Under the pieces are notes generated by a model. The model did not search any database. It worked only from the letters and a program-made list of their open reading frames with translations, and was not told the DNA's origin. Positions 48,659 to 57,267 of a DNA stretch of 64,000 bases are shown one piece after another. Source of the stretch: Streptomyces sp. MMG1533 (lineage in GTDB: Bacteria; Actinomycetota; Actinomycetes; Streptomycetales; Streptomycetaceae); NCBI RefSeq assembly GCF_001279775.1, contig NZ_LGDG01000237.1, positions 62,001 through 126,000 of the forward strand, given 5' to 3'. The stretch's first letter is position 1; each line of letters starts with the position of its first letter. The position numbers were made by a program, and so were the translations under genes.

Positions 48659-49075
48659 ATGGCGACGACGGAGCAGACTCACGCAGCGGTGGAGATCGAG
48701 GCCATCACCCGGGTGGTGGCCAGGGTGGAGCACGCCCAGCGGAACGAACTCCCGGACGAGTTCGTCGCGTTGTTCCGCGCCGACGCGATCTGGACGACGG
48801 GACACGGGCGGCGACTGTTCGGACGCGAGGAGATCGCCGCCTTCACACGGCAGGTCCTGCCCGGCGCCATGCGCGAATCGACGGTGACGTACGAAGTGGA
48901 ACACGTGCTGTTCATCCGGCCCGACGTCGCCGCCGTGAAGGTCCGCGCCCAGTACCGGACCCCCGACGGCCGGCCGATCGGCAACGCGGGCAGCCCGATG
49001 TACGTGATGTCCAAGGAGGACGGCGAGTGGCGACTGACCGCCTGCCAGAACACGGAGGTGTTCGAGGCTGCGTGA
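48659..49075 (+). CDS. SgcJ/EcaC-family NTF2-like protein
   Basis: A 138-residue SnoaL/NTF2-like fold protein ('AITRVVARVEHAQRNELPDE', 'FRADAIWTTGHGRRLFGRE', 'GEWRLTACQNTEVFE'). Family members include EcaC of the S. coelicolor SoxR regulon; enzymatic roles are debated. ATG 48659 is preceded by GAGG 8 bases upstream; a start seven codons earlier exists. The promoter carries a MerR/SoxR-type operator, which supports a redox-stress or redox-cycling-compound response. No merR gene lies nearby. Confidence 0.85.
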   Translation: MATTEQTHAAVEIEAITRVVARVEHAQRNELPDEFVALFRADAIWTTGHGRRLFGREEIAAFTRQVLPGAMRESTVTYEVEHVLFIRPDVAAVKVRAQYRTPDGRPIGNAGSPMYVMSKEDGEWRLTACQNTEVFEAA

Positions 49076-49162
49076 GGCGGCTCGGTGCGGTCCCGGGCCG
49101 AGACGCCCTCGACCTGCCTCAGCCTCGCCCGCTGGTGGGCGAGGGGCGAGCCCGTTCCTCGC

Positions 49163-51079
49163 TCACCGCTCGTACAGCCCGTCCACGTCCTGTGCGAAGT
49201 CCTTCATGACCGCCTCCCGCCGCAGTTTCATCGACGGGGTCAGATGGCCCGCCGCCTCCGAGAAGTCCACCGGGAGGATCGTGAAGCGGCGGATCGACTC
49301 CGGACGGGAGACCAGCTTGTTGGCCTCGTCGACCGCCCGCTGGAGGATCGCTCTCAACTCCTCGTCGTTCACGAGGAGTTCCGCCGGGACCGGGTGCTTG
49401 CCGCGCATCTGGCGCCAGTGCGTGACGCCGTCCATGTCGAGGGTGATGAGGGCGGAGATGTAGGGGCGGGTGTCGCCCACGACCATGCACTGGGAGATCA
49501 GGGGGTGGGAGCGGAGCCAGTTCTCCAGGGGCGCCGGGGCTACGTTCTTGCCTCCCGCCGTGATGAGGATCTCCTTCTTTCTGCCCGTGATGGTCAGGTA
49601 GCCCTCGTTGTCGAGGCGGCCGATGTCGCCCGTGGGGAACCAGCCGTCGGGGGAGGACGGGATCAGGCCGCTGCCGTGCGGGTCCCAGTAGCCGCGGAAG
49701 ACCTGGCCGCCGTTGAGGAGGATCTCGCCGTCCGCGGCGATGCGGATCCTGGTGCCGGGCAGGGGCCAGCCGACCGTGCCCAGGCGGGGTTTGAGGGGCG
49801 GGGTGCACGTGGCGGCGCCGGTGGATTCCGTCAGGCCGTAGCCCTCGTAGATCTCCATGCCCGCGCCCGCGTAGAAGGCGGCGAGGTGGCGGCCGAGGGG
49901 GGAGCCGCCGGAGATGATGTGGCGGATCCGGCCGCCCATGGCGTTGCGGATGCGGCGGTAGACGAGGGGGTCGTAGAAGGCGCGGGCCGCCTTGAGGGCG
50001 GGGCCGGGGCCGGAGCCCGTGCCGGCCTGGCGGGCCTCGACCGCCTCGGCGTAGCGGCAGGCCACCCCGGTCGCACGGTCGAAGACCTTGACCCGGCCGC
50101 CGCTCTCCGCCTTGGCGCGCGCGTTGTTGAAGACCTTCTCCAGCATGTACGGGATGACGAGCAGGAACGTCGGCTTGAAGCTGCCGAGGTCGGCCAGCAG
50201 GTCCTCGGCCTGCAGGCTCGGTGCGTGGCCGAGGCGGACCCGGGCGCGGATGCAGGCGACGGCCACCATGCGGCCGAAGACGTGTGACATGGGGAGGAAG
50301 AGCAGGGTGGCGAGGTCCTCGGACGCCGTCTTCGACTTGAAGACGGGGTGCAGGAGTTCGACCGCGTTGTCGACCTCCGCGAGGAAGTTCCCGTGCGTGA
50401 GCGCACAGCCCTTGGGCCGGCCGGTGGTGCCCGAGGTGTAGACGACGGTGGCGAGCGTGTCCGGGACCAACATCCCGCGCCGTACGGCGATTTCCTGGTC
50501 GGTGACGCCCTGGCCCAACTCGGCCACGCGCTCCAGGTGGCCCTTCTCCAGGATCCACAGGTGGCGCAGGTCGGGGAGGCGGCTGAGTTCCGGGCCGAGC
50601 GCCGACGCCTGGGCGACGGTCTCCGTCACCAGGGCCACCGCGCCCGAGTCCTGGAGGATCCACCGGGTCTGGAAGACGGAGGAGGTCGGGTAGATCGGGA
50701 CGGTGACCAGACCGGCGGCCCACGCGGCGAAGTCGAGGAGCGTCCACTCGTACGTCGTACGCGCCATGATCGCGATCCGGTCGCCCGGCACCAGCCCTTC
50801 CGCGATCATCCCCTTCGCCAGGGCTTGCACCTGGCCGGCGAACTCGGCCGCCGTCACGTCCGCCCAACCGCCGTCCTCCGTACGGCGGCTGAGCACCCGG
50901 TCCGCCGGCGCCTCGTCCGCGTTGTCGAAGGGCAGGTCGGCGAGCGAGCCGTGGGTGACCGGCGGGACCATCGGGGGCACGGAGACCTCCCGGACCTCTC
51001 CGTCCAGCCGCCGTATTTCCGGTTCCACGAGCACGGGCGCACCGTCGTAGTCGTGACCGGACGTGTAGGAGAGGGACAT
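49163..51079 (-). CDS. long-chain acyl-CoA synthetase
   Basis: A 638-residue AMP-binding enzyme that activates long-chain fatty acids. 'VVYTSGTTGRPKGCALTHGN' is the P-loop, 'GYGLTESTGAATCTPP' the adenine motif, and 'GWFPTGDIGRLDNEGYLTITGRKKE' (here GDIGRLDNEGYL and TGRKKEILITAGGKNVAP) the hinge and catalytic Lys region. The FadD15-like length and 'LPMSHVFGR' fit the ACSL class. ATG 51077-51079 is chosen because GGAG is 7 bases upstream; the frame extends 25 codons further. It begins a lipid-metabolism cluster. Confidence 0.93.
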   Translation of the reverse strand: MSLSYTSGHDYDGAPVLVEPEIRRLDGEVREVSVPPMVPPVTHGSLADLPFDNADEAPADRVLSRRTEDGGWADVTAAEFAGQVQALAKGMIAEGLVPGDRIAIMARTTYEWTLLDFAAWAAGLVTVPIYPTSSVFQTRWILQDSGAVALVTETVAQASALGPELSRLPDLRHLWILEKGHLERVAELGQGVTDQEIAVRRGMLVPDTLATVVYTSGTTGRPKGCALTHGNFLAEVDNAVELLHPVFKSKTASEDLATLLFLPMSHVFGRMVAVACIRARVRLGHAPSLQAEDLLADLGSFKPTFLLVIPYMLEKVFNNARAKAESGGRVKVFDRATGVACRYAEAVEARQAGTGSGPGPALKAARAFYDPLVYRRIRNAMGGRIRHIISGGSPLGRHLAAFYAGAGMEIYEGYGLTESTGAATCTPPLKPRLGTVGWPLPGTRIRIAADGEILLNGGQVFRGYWDPHGSGLIPSSPDGWFPTGDIGRLDNEGYLTITGRKKEILITAGGKNVAPAPLENWLRSHPLISQCMVVGDTRPYISALITLDMDGVTHWRQMRGKHPVPAELLVNDEELRAILQRAVDEANKLVSRPESIRRFTILPVDFSEAAGHLTPSMKLRREAVMKDFAQDVDGLYER

Positions 51080-51310
51080 GGGCAGCTCCAGGGGCGTGCA
51101 GCAGCGTTCCGCTCTGCTACATGTGGTACGCGCGGTGCATACCGGGGCGTTCACCCGCGGGTGCGACTTTGGGGTTACCGCGGGTTAGGACGGTGATCGT
51201 ACGGGGCCCGCGTGGAAGGTTCGTGCGGGTTCGGGGGTGGTCCGGAGCCGGGCGTGTGCAACCTCGGAGGTCACCTGAGAGGGATTCACTTTCCCTCCCC
51301 TGTACTGCGC

Positions 51311-52606
51311 CTACGTCCGCTCCAGGACCGCCGTCACCCCTTGTCCGCCCGCCGCGCACACCGAGATCAGCCCCCGCCCCGAACCACCGGCCCCGCCCCG
51401 CTCGGCCAGCAGTTTCGCCAGCGTCGCCACGATCCGCGCGCCCGTCGCCGCGAAGGGGTGCCCGGTCGCGAGCGAGGACCCCGCGACGTTCAGCCGGGCG
51501 TGGTCCACCGGGGCCAGGCCCCGCTTCTCCCAGGCGGCCAGCGTCGCCAGCACCTGCGATGCGAAAGCCTCGTGGATCTCGAGCAGTTCGAAGTCGTCCA
51601 GTCCCAGTCCGGCCCGCTCCAGCATGCGCGGGATGGCGTGTGCGGGGGCCATCAGCAGGCCGTCCTCGCCGCCGGCCACGTCCCCCGCCACGAAGTCCAC
51701 GGCCGCCGTCTCGTACGCGGTGAGATACGCCAGCGGTTCCAGGCCGTGCGCCTCGGCCCAGTCCTCGCTCGCCAGGAGGACGACCGCCGCGCCGTCCGTC
51801 AGCGGCGTCGAGTTGCCCGCCGTCATCGTCGGGTCGGGGGCGTCGAGGCCGAACACCGGCTTCAGGGAGGCCAGTTTCCGCGGCGTCGAGCCGGGGCGCA
51901 GGTTCTGGTCGCGGGCCAGGCCCCGGAAGGGGACCACGAGGTCCTCGAAGAAGCCGCGTTCGTACGCCGCCGCCAGCCGCTGGTGGCTCGTCGCCGCCAG
52001 TTCGTCCTGGGCCTCGCGGGTGATGCCCCAGGCCCGGGCGGTGACGGCCGCGTGCTCGCCCATCGACAGGCCGGTACGCGGCTCGGCGTTGCGCGGGATG
52101 TCGGGAACCAGGTGGCCGGGACGCAGCCGCGCGAGTGCCTTGGCCCGGCCCCCGAGGGACTTCGCCCGCCGCGCCTCCAGCAGCAGGCGCCGCAGGTCGT
52201 CGTTGACGCCCAGGGGCGCGTCGCTGGCCGTGTCCGCTCCGCCCGCGATCGCCGACTCCGTCTGGCCGAGGGCGATCTTGTTGGCGGCGGCGATGACGGC
52301 CTGCAGGCCGGTGCCGCAGGCCTGCTGGATGTCGTACGCCGGTGTCCGCGCGTCCAGTTTCGAGCCGAGGACCGTCTCGCGGGCGAGGTTGAAGTCGCGG
52401 CTGTGCTTGAGGACGGCCCCGGCGACGAACTCGCCCACCGCGCCCGGCGCTTCGAGCCCGTGCCGCTCGACCAGGGCGTCGAGCACCGCCGTCAGCATCT
52501 CCTGGTTGGAGGCGGTGGCGTACGGCCCGTCGGAGCGGGCGAAGGGGACGCGGGCGCCGGCGACGATCGCGACACGGCGGACCGCCTGCGGTTTCAGGGG
52601 ACTCAT
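51311..52606 (-). CDS. acetyl-CoA C-acyltransferase (thiolase, FadA2-like)
   Basis: A 431-residue thiolase. The active-site Cys is in 'QQACGTGLQAV', the base His in 'GHPFAATGARI' and the second Cys in 'SVCAAGGQGV'. It joins or splits acyl-CoA in beta-oxidation or related lipid routes. Divergent from the FabG4-type reductase; the 85-bp spacer holds two inverted repeats. Order and content (thiolase, FabG4, MaoC hydratase, TetR) match the mycobacterial fadA2-fabG4-htdX group. Confidence 0.94.
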   Translation of the reverse strand: MSPLKPQAVRRVAIVAGARVPFARSDGPYATASNQEMLTAVLDALVERHGLEAPGAVGEFVAGAVLKHSRDFNLARETVLGSKLDARTPAYDIQQACGTGLQAVIAAANKIALGQTESAIAGGADTASDAPLGVNDDLRRLLLEARRAKSLGGRAKALARLRPGHLVPDIPRNAEPRTGLSMGEHAAVTARAWGITREAQDELAATSHQRLAAAYERGFFEDLVVPFRGLARDQNLRPGSTPRKLASLKPVFGLDAPDPTMTAGNSTPLTDGAAVVLLASEDWAEAHGLEPLAYLTAYETAAVDFVAGDVAGGEDGLLMAPAHAIPRMLERAGLGLDDFELLEIHEAFASQVLATLAAWEKRGLAPVDHARLNVAGSSLATGHPFAATGARIVATLAKLLAERGGAGGSGRGLISVCAAGGQGVTAVLERT

Positions 52607-52636
52607 CTCGACCAGCTCCTCACCCGTGACGTAGGC

Positions 52637-52649
52637 TTACCTACGGTAA
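52637..52649. promoter_or_regulatory. inverted repeat 1 between thiolase and fabG genes
   Basis: ttacctacggtaa, 5-bp arms with 3-bp centre. Candidate TetR-family operator. Confidence 0.5.
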
Positions 52650-52650
52650 C

Positions 52651-52666
52651 CTTACTCCAGAGTAAG
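52651..52666. promoter_or_regulatory. inverted repeat 2 between thiolase and fabG genes
   Basis: cttactccagagtaag, perfect 7-bp arms with 2-bp centre, one base after repeat 1. Size and symmetry fit a TetR-type site, and a TetR gene lies in the cluster. Confidence 0.6.
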
Positions 52667-52691
52667 AAGAGAACCGAGTGGGGAGACGGCC

Positions 52692-53987
52692 ATGGCCGAC
52701 CGCTACCTGAGCTTCACCGGCACCGCGCCCGGCCGTTTCCTGACCCGTCGGCTGGGGCTGCCGCAACCGGCCGCACTCCGGCGCTGGGCGCCCGAGCACC
52801 CCTTGCCCGAAGGTGACCTGCTCCACCTCAGAGCCGGCAAGTCGGACCTCGAACTCGCCGGTACGGGGCTCCCGCCGGCCCGCTCCACCGACCGGCCCGC
52901 CGCCGTCCTCCTCGACGCCACCGGCATCACGGACATCAAGGGCCTGGACGAGGTGCACGCCGCCCTGCACCCCGTCGTACGGTCGGTCGCCGCGAGCGGC
53001 CGCGTCGTCGTGCTCGGTGCCCCGCTCGATCCCGCCGACCATCACCAGGCCGCCGCCCAGCAGGCCCTGGAGGGCCTCACGCGCTCGCTCGGCAAGGAGA
53101 TCGGCCGCGGAAGGACCGTGAACCTCGTACGCCTGACCGACGCGATCGCCGCCGAGTCGACCCTGCGCTTCCTGCTCTCCCCCAAGTCGGCGTACGTCAG
53201 CGGCCAGGTGATCGAGGTCGGCGCCGGGCAGATCACCGCCCCCGACGACTGGGACCGTCCCCTCGCCGGCCGTACCGCCCTGGTCACCGGCGCCGCGCGC
53301 GGCATCGGCGAGGCGGTCGCCGAGACGCTGGCGAGAGACGGGGCGCGGGTCGTCGTCCTGGACGTACCGCAGGCCGAGGAGGACGCCCGGAGGGTCGCCG
53401 AACGGCTCGGCGGCACCGCCCTCGCCCTCGACATCACGGCCGCCGACGCGGGCGAGCGGATCGTCGGCGCCCTGCCCGACGGCCTTGACGTGCTCATCCA
53501 CAACGCGGGCATCACGCGCGACCGGCGGCTGGTCAACATGCCTGCGGACAGGTGGAGTTCGGTGCTGGAGGTGAATCTGGCGAGCGTGCTGCGGACGACG
53601 GACGCGCTGCTCGCGACGGGAGCCCTGACGCCGGGCGGCCGGATCGTGGCGACGGCCTCGATCGCCGGTATCGCGGGCAACGCGGGCCAGACGAACTACG
53701 GGGCGAGCAAGGCGGGAATCGTCGGGCTCGTCCGTTCCCTCGCGCCGCGGGCGCTCGCCGAGCACGGGGTGACGGTCAACGCGGTCGCGCCCGGGTTCAT
53801 CGAGACCGGGATGACCGCGGCGATCCCGCTGTTCATCCGCGAGGCGGGCCGCCGTATGAACTCCCTGGCCCAGGGCGGTCTGCCCGCCGACGTCGCCGAG
53901 ACCACCGCCTGGCTCGCCCACCCGGCCTCCGGCGCGGTCAACGGGCAGGTCGTGCGGGTCTGCGGCCAGAGCCTGCTGGGGGCGTAG
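52692..53987 (+). CDS. fabG: high-molecular-weight 3-oxoacyl reductase (FabG4 type)
   Basis: A 431-residue two-domain SDR reductase. The N-terminal about 190 residues are a degenerate flavodoxin-like domain; the C-terminal domain has 'ALVTGAARGIGEAVAETLAR' (NAD(H) motif), 'IHNAGITRDRRL', catalytic Ser region 'ATASIAGIAGN' and 'NYGASKAGIVG' (Tyr-x3-Lys). This architecture defines FabG4, which prefers NADH and long-chain 3-oxoacyl-CoA. GGGGAG precedes the ATG. The stop shares one base with the GTG of the hydratase gene. Confidence 0.93.
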   Translation: MADRYLSFTGTAPGRFLTRRLGLPQPAALRRWAPEHPLPEGDLLHLRAGKSDLELAGTGLPPARSTDRPAAVLLDATGITDIKGLDEVHAALHPVVRSVAASGRVVVLGAPLDPADHHQAAAQQALEGLTRSLGKEIGRGRTVNLVRLTDAIAAESTLRFLLSPKSAYVSGQVIEVGAGQITAPDDWDRPLAGRTALVTGAARGIGEAVAETLARDGARVVVLDVPQAEEDARRVAERLGGTALALDITAADAGERIVGALPDGLDVLIHNAGITRDRRLVNMPADRWSSVLEVNLASVLRTTDALLATGALTPGGRIVATASIAGIAGNAGQTNYGASKAGIVGLVRSLAPRALAEHGVTVNAVAPGFIETGMTAAIPLFIREAGRRMNSLAQGGLPADVAETTAWLAHPASGAVNGQVVRVCGQSLLGA

Positions 53988-54826
53988 TGTCCGTCGTCCT
54001 CACGCAGCTGCCCGCGCTGACGCCGCTGCTCGCCCGCGGCGCCCTGCTGTCCCCCTTCAAACGGCCCCGCCCGGCCGCCGACTTCCCCCGCACCCGGCTC
54101 GTACTGCCCGGTCTGCGCGTCGACCTCGCGCGGCTGGCGGCGTACGAGCGGGTGTGCGGCTTCGCGGCCGGGGACGACGCGCTGCCGGTGACGTATCCGC
54201 ACGTGCTGGGCTTTCCGCTCGCGATGCGTCTGATGAGCGGGCGGCACTTCCCGCTGCCGCTGCTCGGGCTCGTCCACACGTCGATCGAGATCACGCAGAA
54301 CACGGCGCTCGCGGCCACCGGAGCATACGAACTCACCGTGTACGTCGACGGGTTGGTGCCCCACCGGCGCGGCACGGAGGCCGCCGTCGTCACCGAGGTG
54401 CGGGCGGGCGGGGACGTCGTATGGGAGTCGAGGAGCACGTATCTCGCACGGCACCGCACCGACGGACGGGCGGCGGAGAGCGCCTCTCAGCCGCAGCGGC
54501 CGCTTCCCGCGGTGGCCGAGTGGCGGCTGGCCGGGGACATCGGACGCCGGTACGGTGCCGCGTCCGGCGACCGCAACCCCATCCACCTGTATCCGCTCAC
54601 CGCCCGTCTCTTCGGCTTCCCCCGCGCCATCGCGCACGGCATGTGGACCGTGGCCCGCTGCCTGGCCGCGCACGGCGCACCGCAGGCCGCCCTGGTTCGG
54701 GCGGAGTTCAGGGCACCCGTGCTGCTGCCGGGCACGGTGACGTACGCCGCTGACGGCGAGCGGTTCGAGCTGCGCGGCGGAAGCCGGGTGCATGTGAGCG
54801 GCGGGGTCTACCCGATCGCCTCGTGA
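53987..54826 (+). CDS. MaoC-type (R)-enoyl-CoA hydratase (HtdX-like)
   Basis: A 279-residue double-hotdog hydratase. The hydratase-2 catalytic motif is 'AASGDRNPIHLYPLTAR' (Asp-x4-His), followed by 'AIAHGMWTVARC'. It adds water to (R)-specific trans-2-enoyl-CoA and partners FabG4. GTG 53987-53989 overlaps the reductase stop by one base, with GGGGG just upstream, so the two are translated together. Its end overlaps the convergent TetR gene by 19 bp. Confidence 0.92.
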   Translation: MSVVLTQLPALTPLLARGALLSPFKRPRPAADFPRTRLVLPGLRVDLARLAAYERVCGFAAGDDALPVTYPHVLGFPLAMRLMSGRHFPLPLLGLVHTSIEITQNTALAATGAYELTVYVDGLVPHRRGTEAAVVTEVRAGGDVVWESRSTYLARHRTDGRAAESASQPQRPLPAVAEWRLAGDIGRRYGAASGDRNPIHLYPLTARLFGFPRAIAHGMWTVARCLAAHGAPQAALVRAEFRAPVLLPGTVTYAADGERFELRGGSRVHVSGGVYPIAS

Positions 54827-55470
54827 ACCGGCTCCGGCGGCGACCACGGATGGCCGTCCATCAGATTCCCCAGCCCCGCCCACGCGAAGTTCATCAGGGT
54901 CGCCGCCGCCTGTCTGGCGCTGATGCCCGGCGTGGCGTTGGCCCAGGCGGCGAGGGACTCGGCGGCGCCGACCAGGGCCTCGGCGAGGCCGGCGACCTCG
55001 CGCTCGGGGAGGTCGGGGTCGCGGTGGGCCTCGCGGGCGGCGACGACGATCAGGCCGGTCACGAAGGCGACGATCTCCTCGCGCATCGCGGTGACCTCGG
55101 CGGCGAACGGCTCGCCGTGGGTGCGGGCCTGGAGGTGCAGGACCGACCAGGCGTCCGGGTGTTGCGCGGTGTGCGTGAAGAACGCCCGCAGACCGTCCCA
55201 GAGTTGGCGGTCGGCGGGCAGCTCGCGGCGGACGCCGGCCCGGACGGCCTCGGTGAGGGCCTTCGCCTCGCGGCGGATGCAGGCGGTGAAGAGGTCTTCC
55301 TTCGAGTTCAGGTACAGGTAGACCAGCGGCTTGGACACGCCCGCGAGTTCGGCGATCTCGTCCATCGACGCGGCCATGTACCCGCGCTGCCCGAAGGTCC
55401 GCACGGCGGCGTCCAGCATCTGCTGCTCACGGACGGCACGCGGCATCCGCTTGCTCTTCACGGCACCCAT
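54808..55470 (-). CDS. TetR-family regulator
   Basis: A 220-residue repressor with an N-terminal TetR helix-turn-helix ('MDEIAELAGVSKPLVYLYLNS', i.e. DEIAELAGVSKPLVYLYLNS) and an all-helical ligand domain. It sits at the end of the thiolase-reductase-hydratase cluster and overlaps the hydratase gene end to end. Most likely it controls that cluster through the palindromes at 52637-52666 in response to an acyl-CoA. Confidence 0.92.
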   Translation of the reverse strand: MGAVKSKRMPRAVREQQMLDAAVRTFGQRGYMAASMDEIAELAGVSKPLVYLYLNSKEDLFTACIRREAKALTEAVRAGVRRELPADRQLWDGLRAFFTHTAQHPDAWSVLHLQARTHGEPFAAEVTAMREEIVAFVTGLIVVAAREAHRDPDLPEREVAGLAEALVGAAESLAAWANATPGISARQAAATLMNFAWAGLGNLMDGHPWSPPEPVHEAIG

Positions 55471-55509
55471 ATGGAAGAGCCTAATTGGGTGCGGCCGTGA
55501 GCAACGCCC

Positions 55510-55818
55510 CTACGACGCCTGGGGAGCCTGGCCCTGCGTCCGCGCGGTGTCGTCTTCCACGTCCTCCTGGCTGCGGTTCGCCTCCAGGTTGGACTTCATG
55601 CGGTCGACCTTCTGCACGACCTGGACCGAGGCGCGGTCCCGCTCCTTGCGCAGCACGACGAAGCTGATCGGGGCGGAGAGCACGAGGGAGAGCAGGACGA
55701 CCCACATACCGTTGGAGTCGCCGAGGCCACGCGGGACGACACCGGAGTAGACGAGGCCCCAGACGACCACGAGGCAGCCCACGAAGATCCCGAGGCGCAT
55801 CAGTGTGTAGCGGAGCAT
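55510..55818 (-). CDS. DUF4229-type small membrane protein
   Basis: A 102-residue protein. Two membrane helices (about 10-27 and 38-57) are followed by a charged cytoplasmic helix ('RKERDRASVQVVQKVDRMKSN') and an acidic tail. This matches the actinobacterial DUF4229 family, whose function is unknown. ATG 55816-55818 follows GAGTGGA. The open frame continues upstream into an unrelated gene's other frame and is not used. Confidence 0.85.
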   Translation of the reverse strand: MLRYTLMRLGIFVGCLVVVWGLVYSGVVPRGLGDSNGMWVVLLSLVLSAPISFVVLRKERDRASVQVVQKVDRMKSNLEANRSQEDVEDDTARTQGQAPQAS

Positions 55819-55936
55819 CTCAATCCACTCTTCCGTTCCGGCTGGGGGTCCCCCCTGAGGGCGTTCCCGAAGGCACCATCCAGTGAAGCACGCCCGGCAC
55901 GCGATCTTGCAAGGGGTGTCGCCGTGCTGGGAGAGC

Positions 55937-56021
55937 CTCGGTGCGGGTCTCGGATCAGGGGACGGTCTCGGTGCGGGACTCAGATCAGGGGACGGTCTCG
56001 GTGCGGGACTCAGTTCAGAGG
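55937..56021. repeat. 30-bp direct repeat, 3 copies, at the end of the acetyltransferase gene
   Basis: Units beginning 'ctcggtgcgggactcagatc' start at 55937, 55967 and 55997. The third copy contains the stop codon (56010-56012) of the minus-strand acetyltransferase. Confidence 0.85.
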
Positions 56022-56531
56022 AAGCCACATCATGATGTCGTCCCGGTAGTCGTCCGCCGAGACCCGCAGCCCTCCCGGCACCCGGCCCACCTCCTTGTAG
56101 CCGACGGAGGCGTAGAAGTTCTCCAGGCCCAGTCCGCCCCGGCAGGTCAGCTTGAGCGCCTCGAGCCCGAGGGCGCGGGCGTGCTCCTCGGCCGCCGCGA
56201 GCAGGGCCCGGCCGTGACCGCCGCCCTGGAGGGAGGGGTCGACCATGACGGTGGTCAGCCGGCCGTAGTGGCTCTGGAGGCGGTGCGTGTTGAAGCCGAG
56301 GAAGGCGGTGGCGCGCAGCCGTCCGTCGGGGTCGAGCCCGGCGAGCAGGCGGTGGCGTCCGGCCGCGACCGACTCCGCGTACCGGTCGATCTCGGGACGT
56401 ACCTCCTCGTACGTCGTCTGGCCGGTGAAGCCGACCGCTCCGCCCGTGTTGTTGACGTCCGTCCACAGCCGGGTCAGCTCGTCGAGCAGCGCGGGCGTGA
56501 GATCGGGGTCAAGCCGGAATTTGAGCTCCAT
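56010..56531 (-). CDS. GNAT N-acetyltransferase
   Basis: A 173-residue acetyltransferase with 'TTVMVDPSLQGGGHGRALLAA' (acetyl-CoA motif A, here VMVDPSLQGGGHGRALL) and 'GLGLENFYASVGYKEVGRV'. Substrate unknown. ATG 56529-56531 is chosen over TTG 56538; TAAGCT (56540-56545) lies 8 bases upstream and no ribosome site exists, suggesting a leaderless message. Its last codons lie in the 30-bp repeat. Confidence 0.87.
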   Translation of the reverse strand: MELKFRLDPDLTPALLDELTRLWTDVNNTGGAVGFTGQTTYEEVRPEIDRYAESVAAGRHRLLAGLDPDGRLRATAFLGFNTHRLQSHYGRLTTVMVDPSLQGGGHGRALLAAAEEHARALGLEALKLTCRGGLGLENFYASVGYKEVGRVPGGLRVSADDYRDDIMMWLPLN

Positions 56532-56585
56532 GGTCGGCAAGCTTAGGTTCGGCCGGCCGCACGCCCGTCTTTGGGGCGAAGGCCC

Positions 56586-57239
56586 TCACCCGAGGGCGCG
56601 GGCCGCGACCCGCAGATCGGAGACCAGCCCGCGATAGGCGGCCTCCCGGTCGTCGGCCCGCAGCACCGACGAGGGGTGCACGGTGGGCACCAGCCGCTCC
56701 GCGTGCCCGTGGATCTCCTCCTCCAGCACCGTCCCGCGCACCTGCGTGACCCGGAACGACGACCCCAGCAGCGCCTTGCCCGCCGTGGCCCCGAGCACCA
56801 CGATCAGCTCGGGTTCCACCACCGCCAGCTCGGCGGCGAGCCACGGCCCGCACGCGGTCGTCTCCCGCAGGGTGGGCGCCTTGTGGATGCGGCGTTTGCG
56901 CGGCTCGGCCTGCGTGAACTTGAAGTGCTTGACGGCGTTGGTGACATACGCCTCGCCGGGATCGATCCCCGCCTCCGCGAGCGCCCGGTCCAGCAGCTTC
57001 CCGGCCGGCCCGACGAAGGGCTTGCCCTGCCGGTCCTCCTGGTCCCCGGGCTGCTCTCCCACGAGCATCACGCGGGCGTCGGCCGCCCCCGCCCCGAACA
57101 CGGTCTGCGTGGCGTCCCGGTGCAGCGGGCAGCCACGGCACTCGGCGGCGGCGCGGCGCAGGGCGGGCAGGCCGCCGCGTTCCGGTACGAAGGGTCCGGC
57201 CGTGTACGCGTCTTCGGGCGCGGCCGTGCGGGAACTCAC
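56586..57239 (-). CDS. udgX: UdgX-type uracil-DNA glycosylase superfamily protein
   Basis: A 217-residue member of the uracil-DNA glycosylase family 4-like group. It has the UdgX marks: motif A 'GEQPGDQEDRQGKPFVGPAG', the 'RKRRIHKAP' loop whose His attacks uracil-containing DNA in M. smegmatis UdgX to form a covalent complex, and 'HPSSVLR' (motif B). 'AECRGCPLH' and 'TACGPWL' are cluster ligands. The third family-4 Cys position ('VKCRPP' in classic enzymes) reads 'VKHFKF'. It should trap uracil in DNA rather than turn over. GTG 57237-57239 follows mqnE by 28 bp on the same strand. Confidence 0.9.
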   Translation of the reverse strand: MSSRTAAPEDAYTAGPFVPERGGLPALRRAAAECRGCPLHRDATQTVFGAGAADARVMLVGEQPGDQEDRQGKPFVGPAGKLLDRALAEAGIDPGEAYVTNAVKHFKFTQAEPRKRRIHKAPTLRETTACGPWLAAELAVVEPELIVVLGATAGKALLGSSFRVTQVRGTVLEEEIHGHAERLVPTVHPSSVLRADDREAAYRGLVSDLRVAARALG

Positions 57240-57267
57240 GCCCGCCGAGTACCGCGCCCGGAACGCC

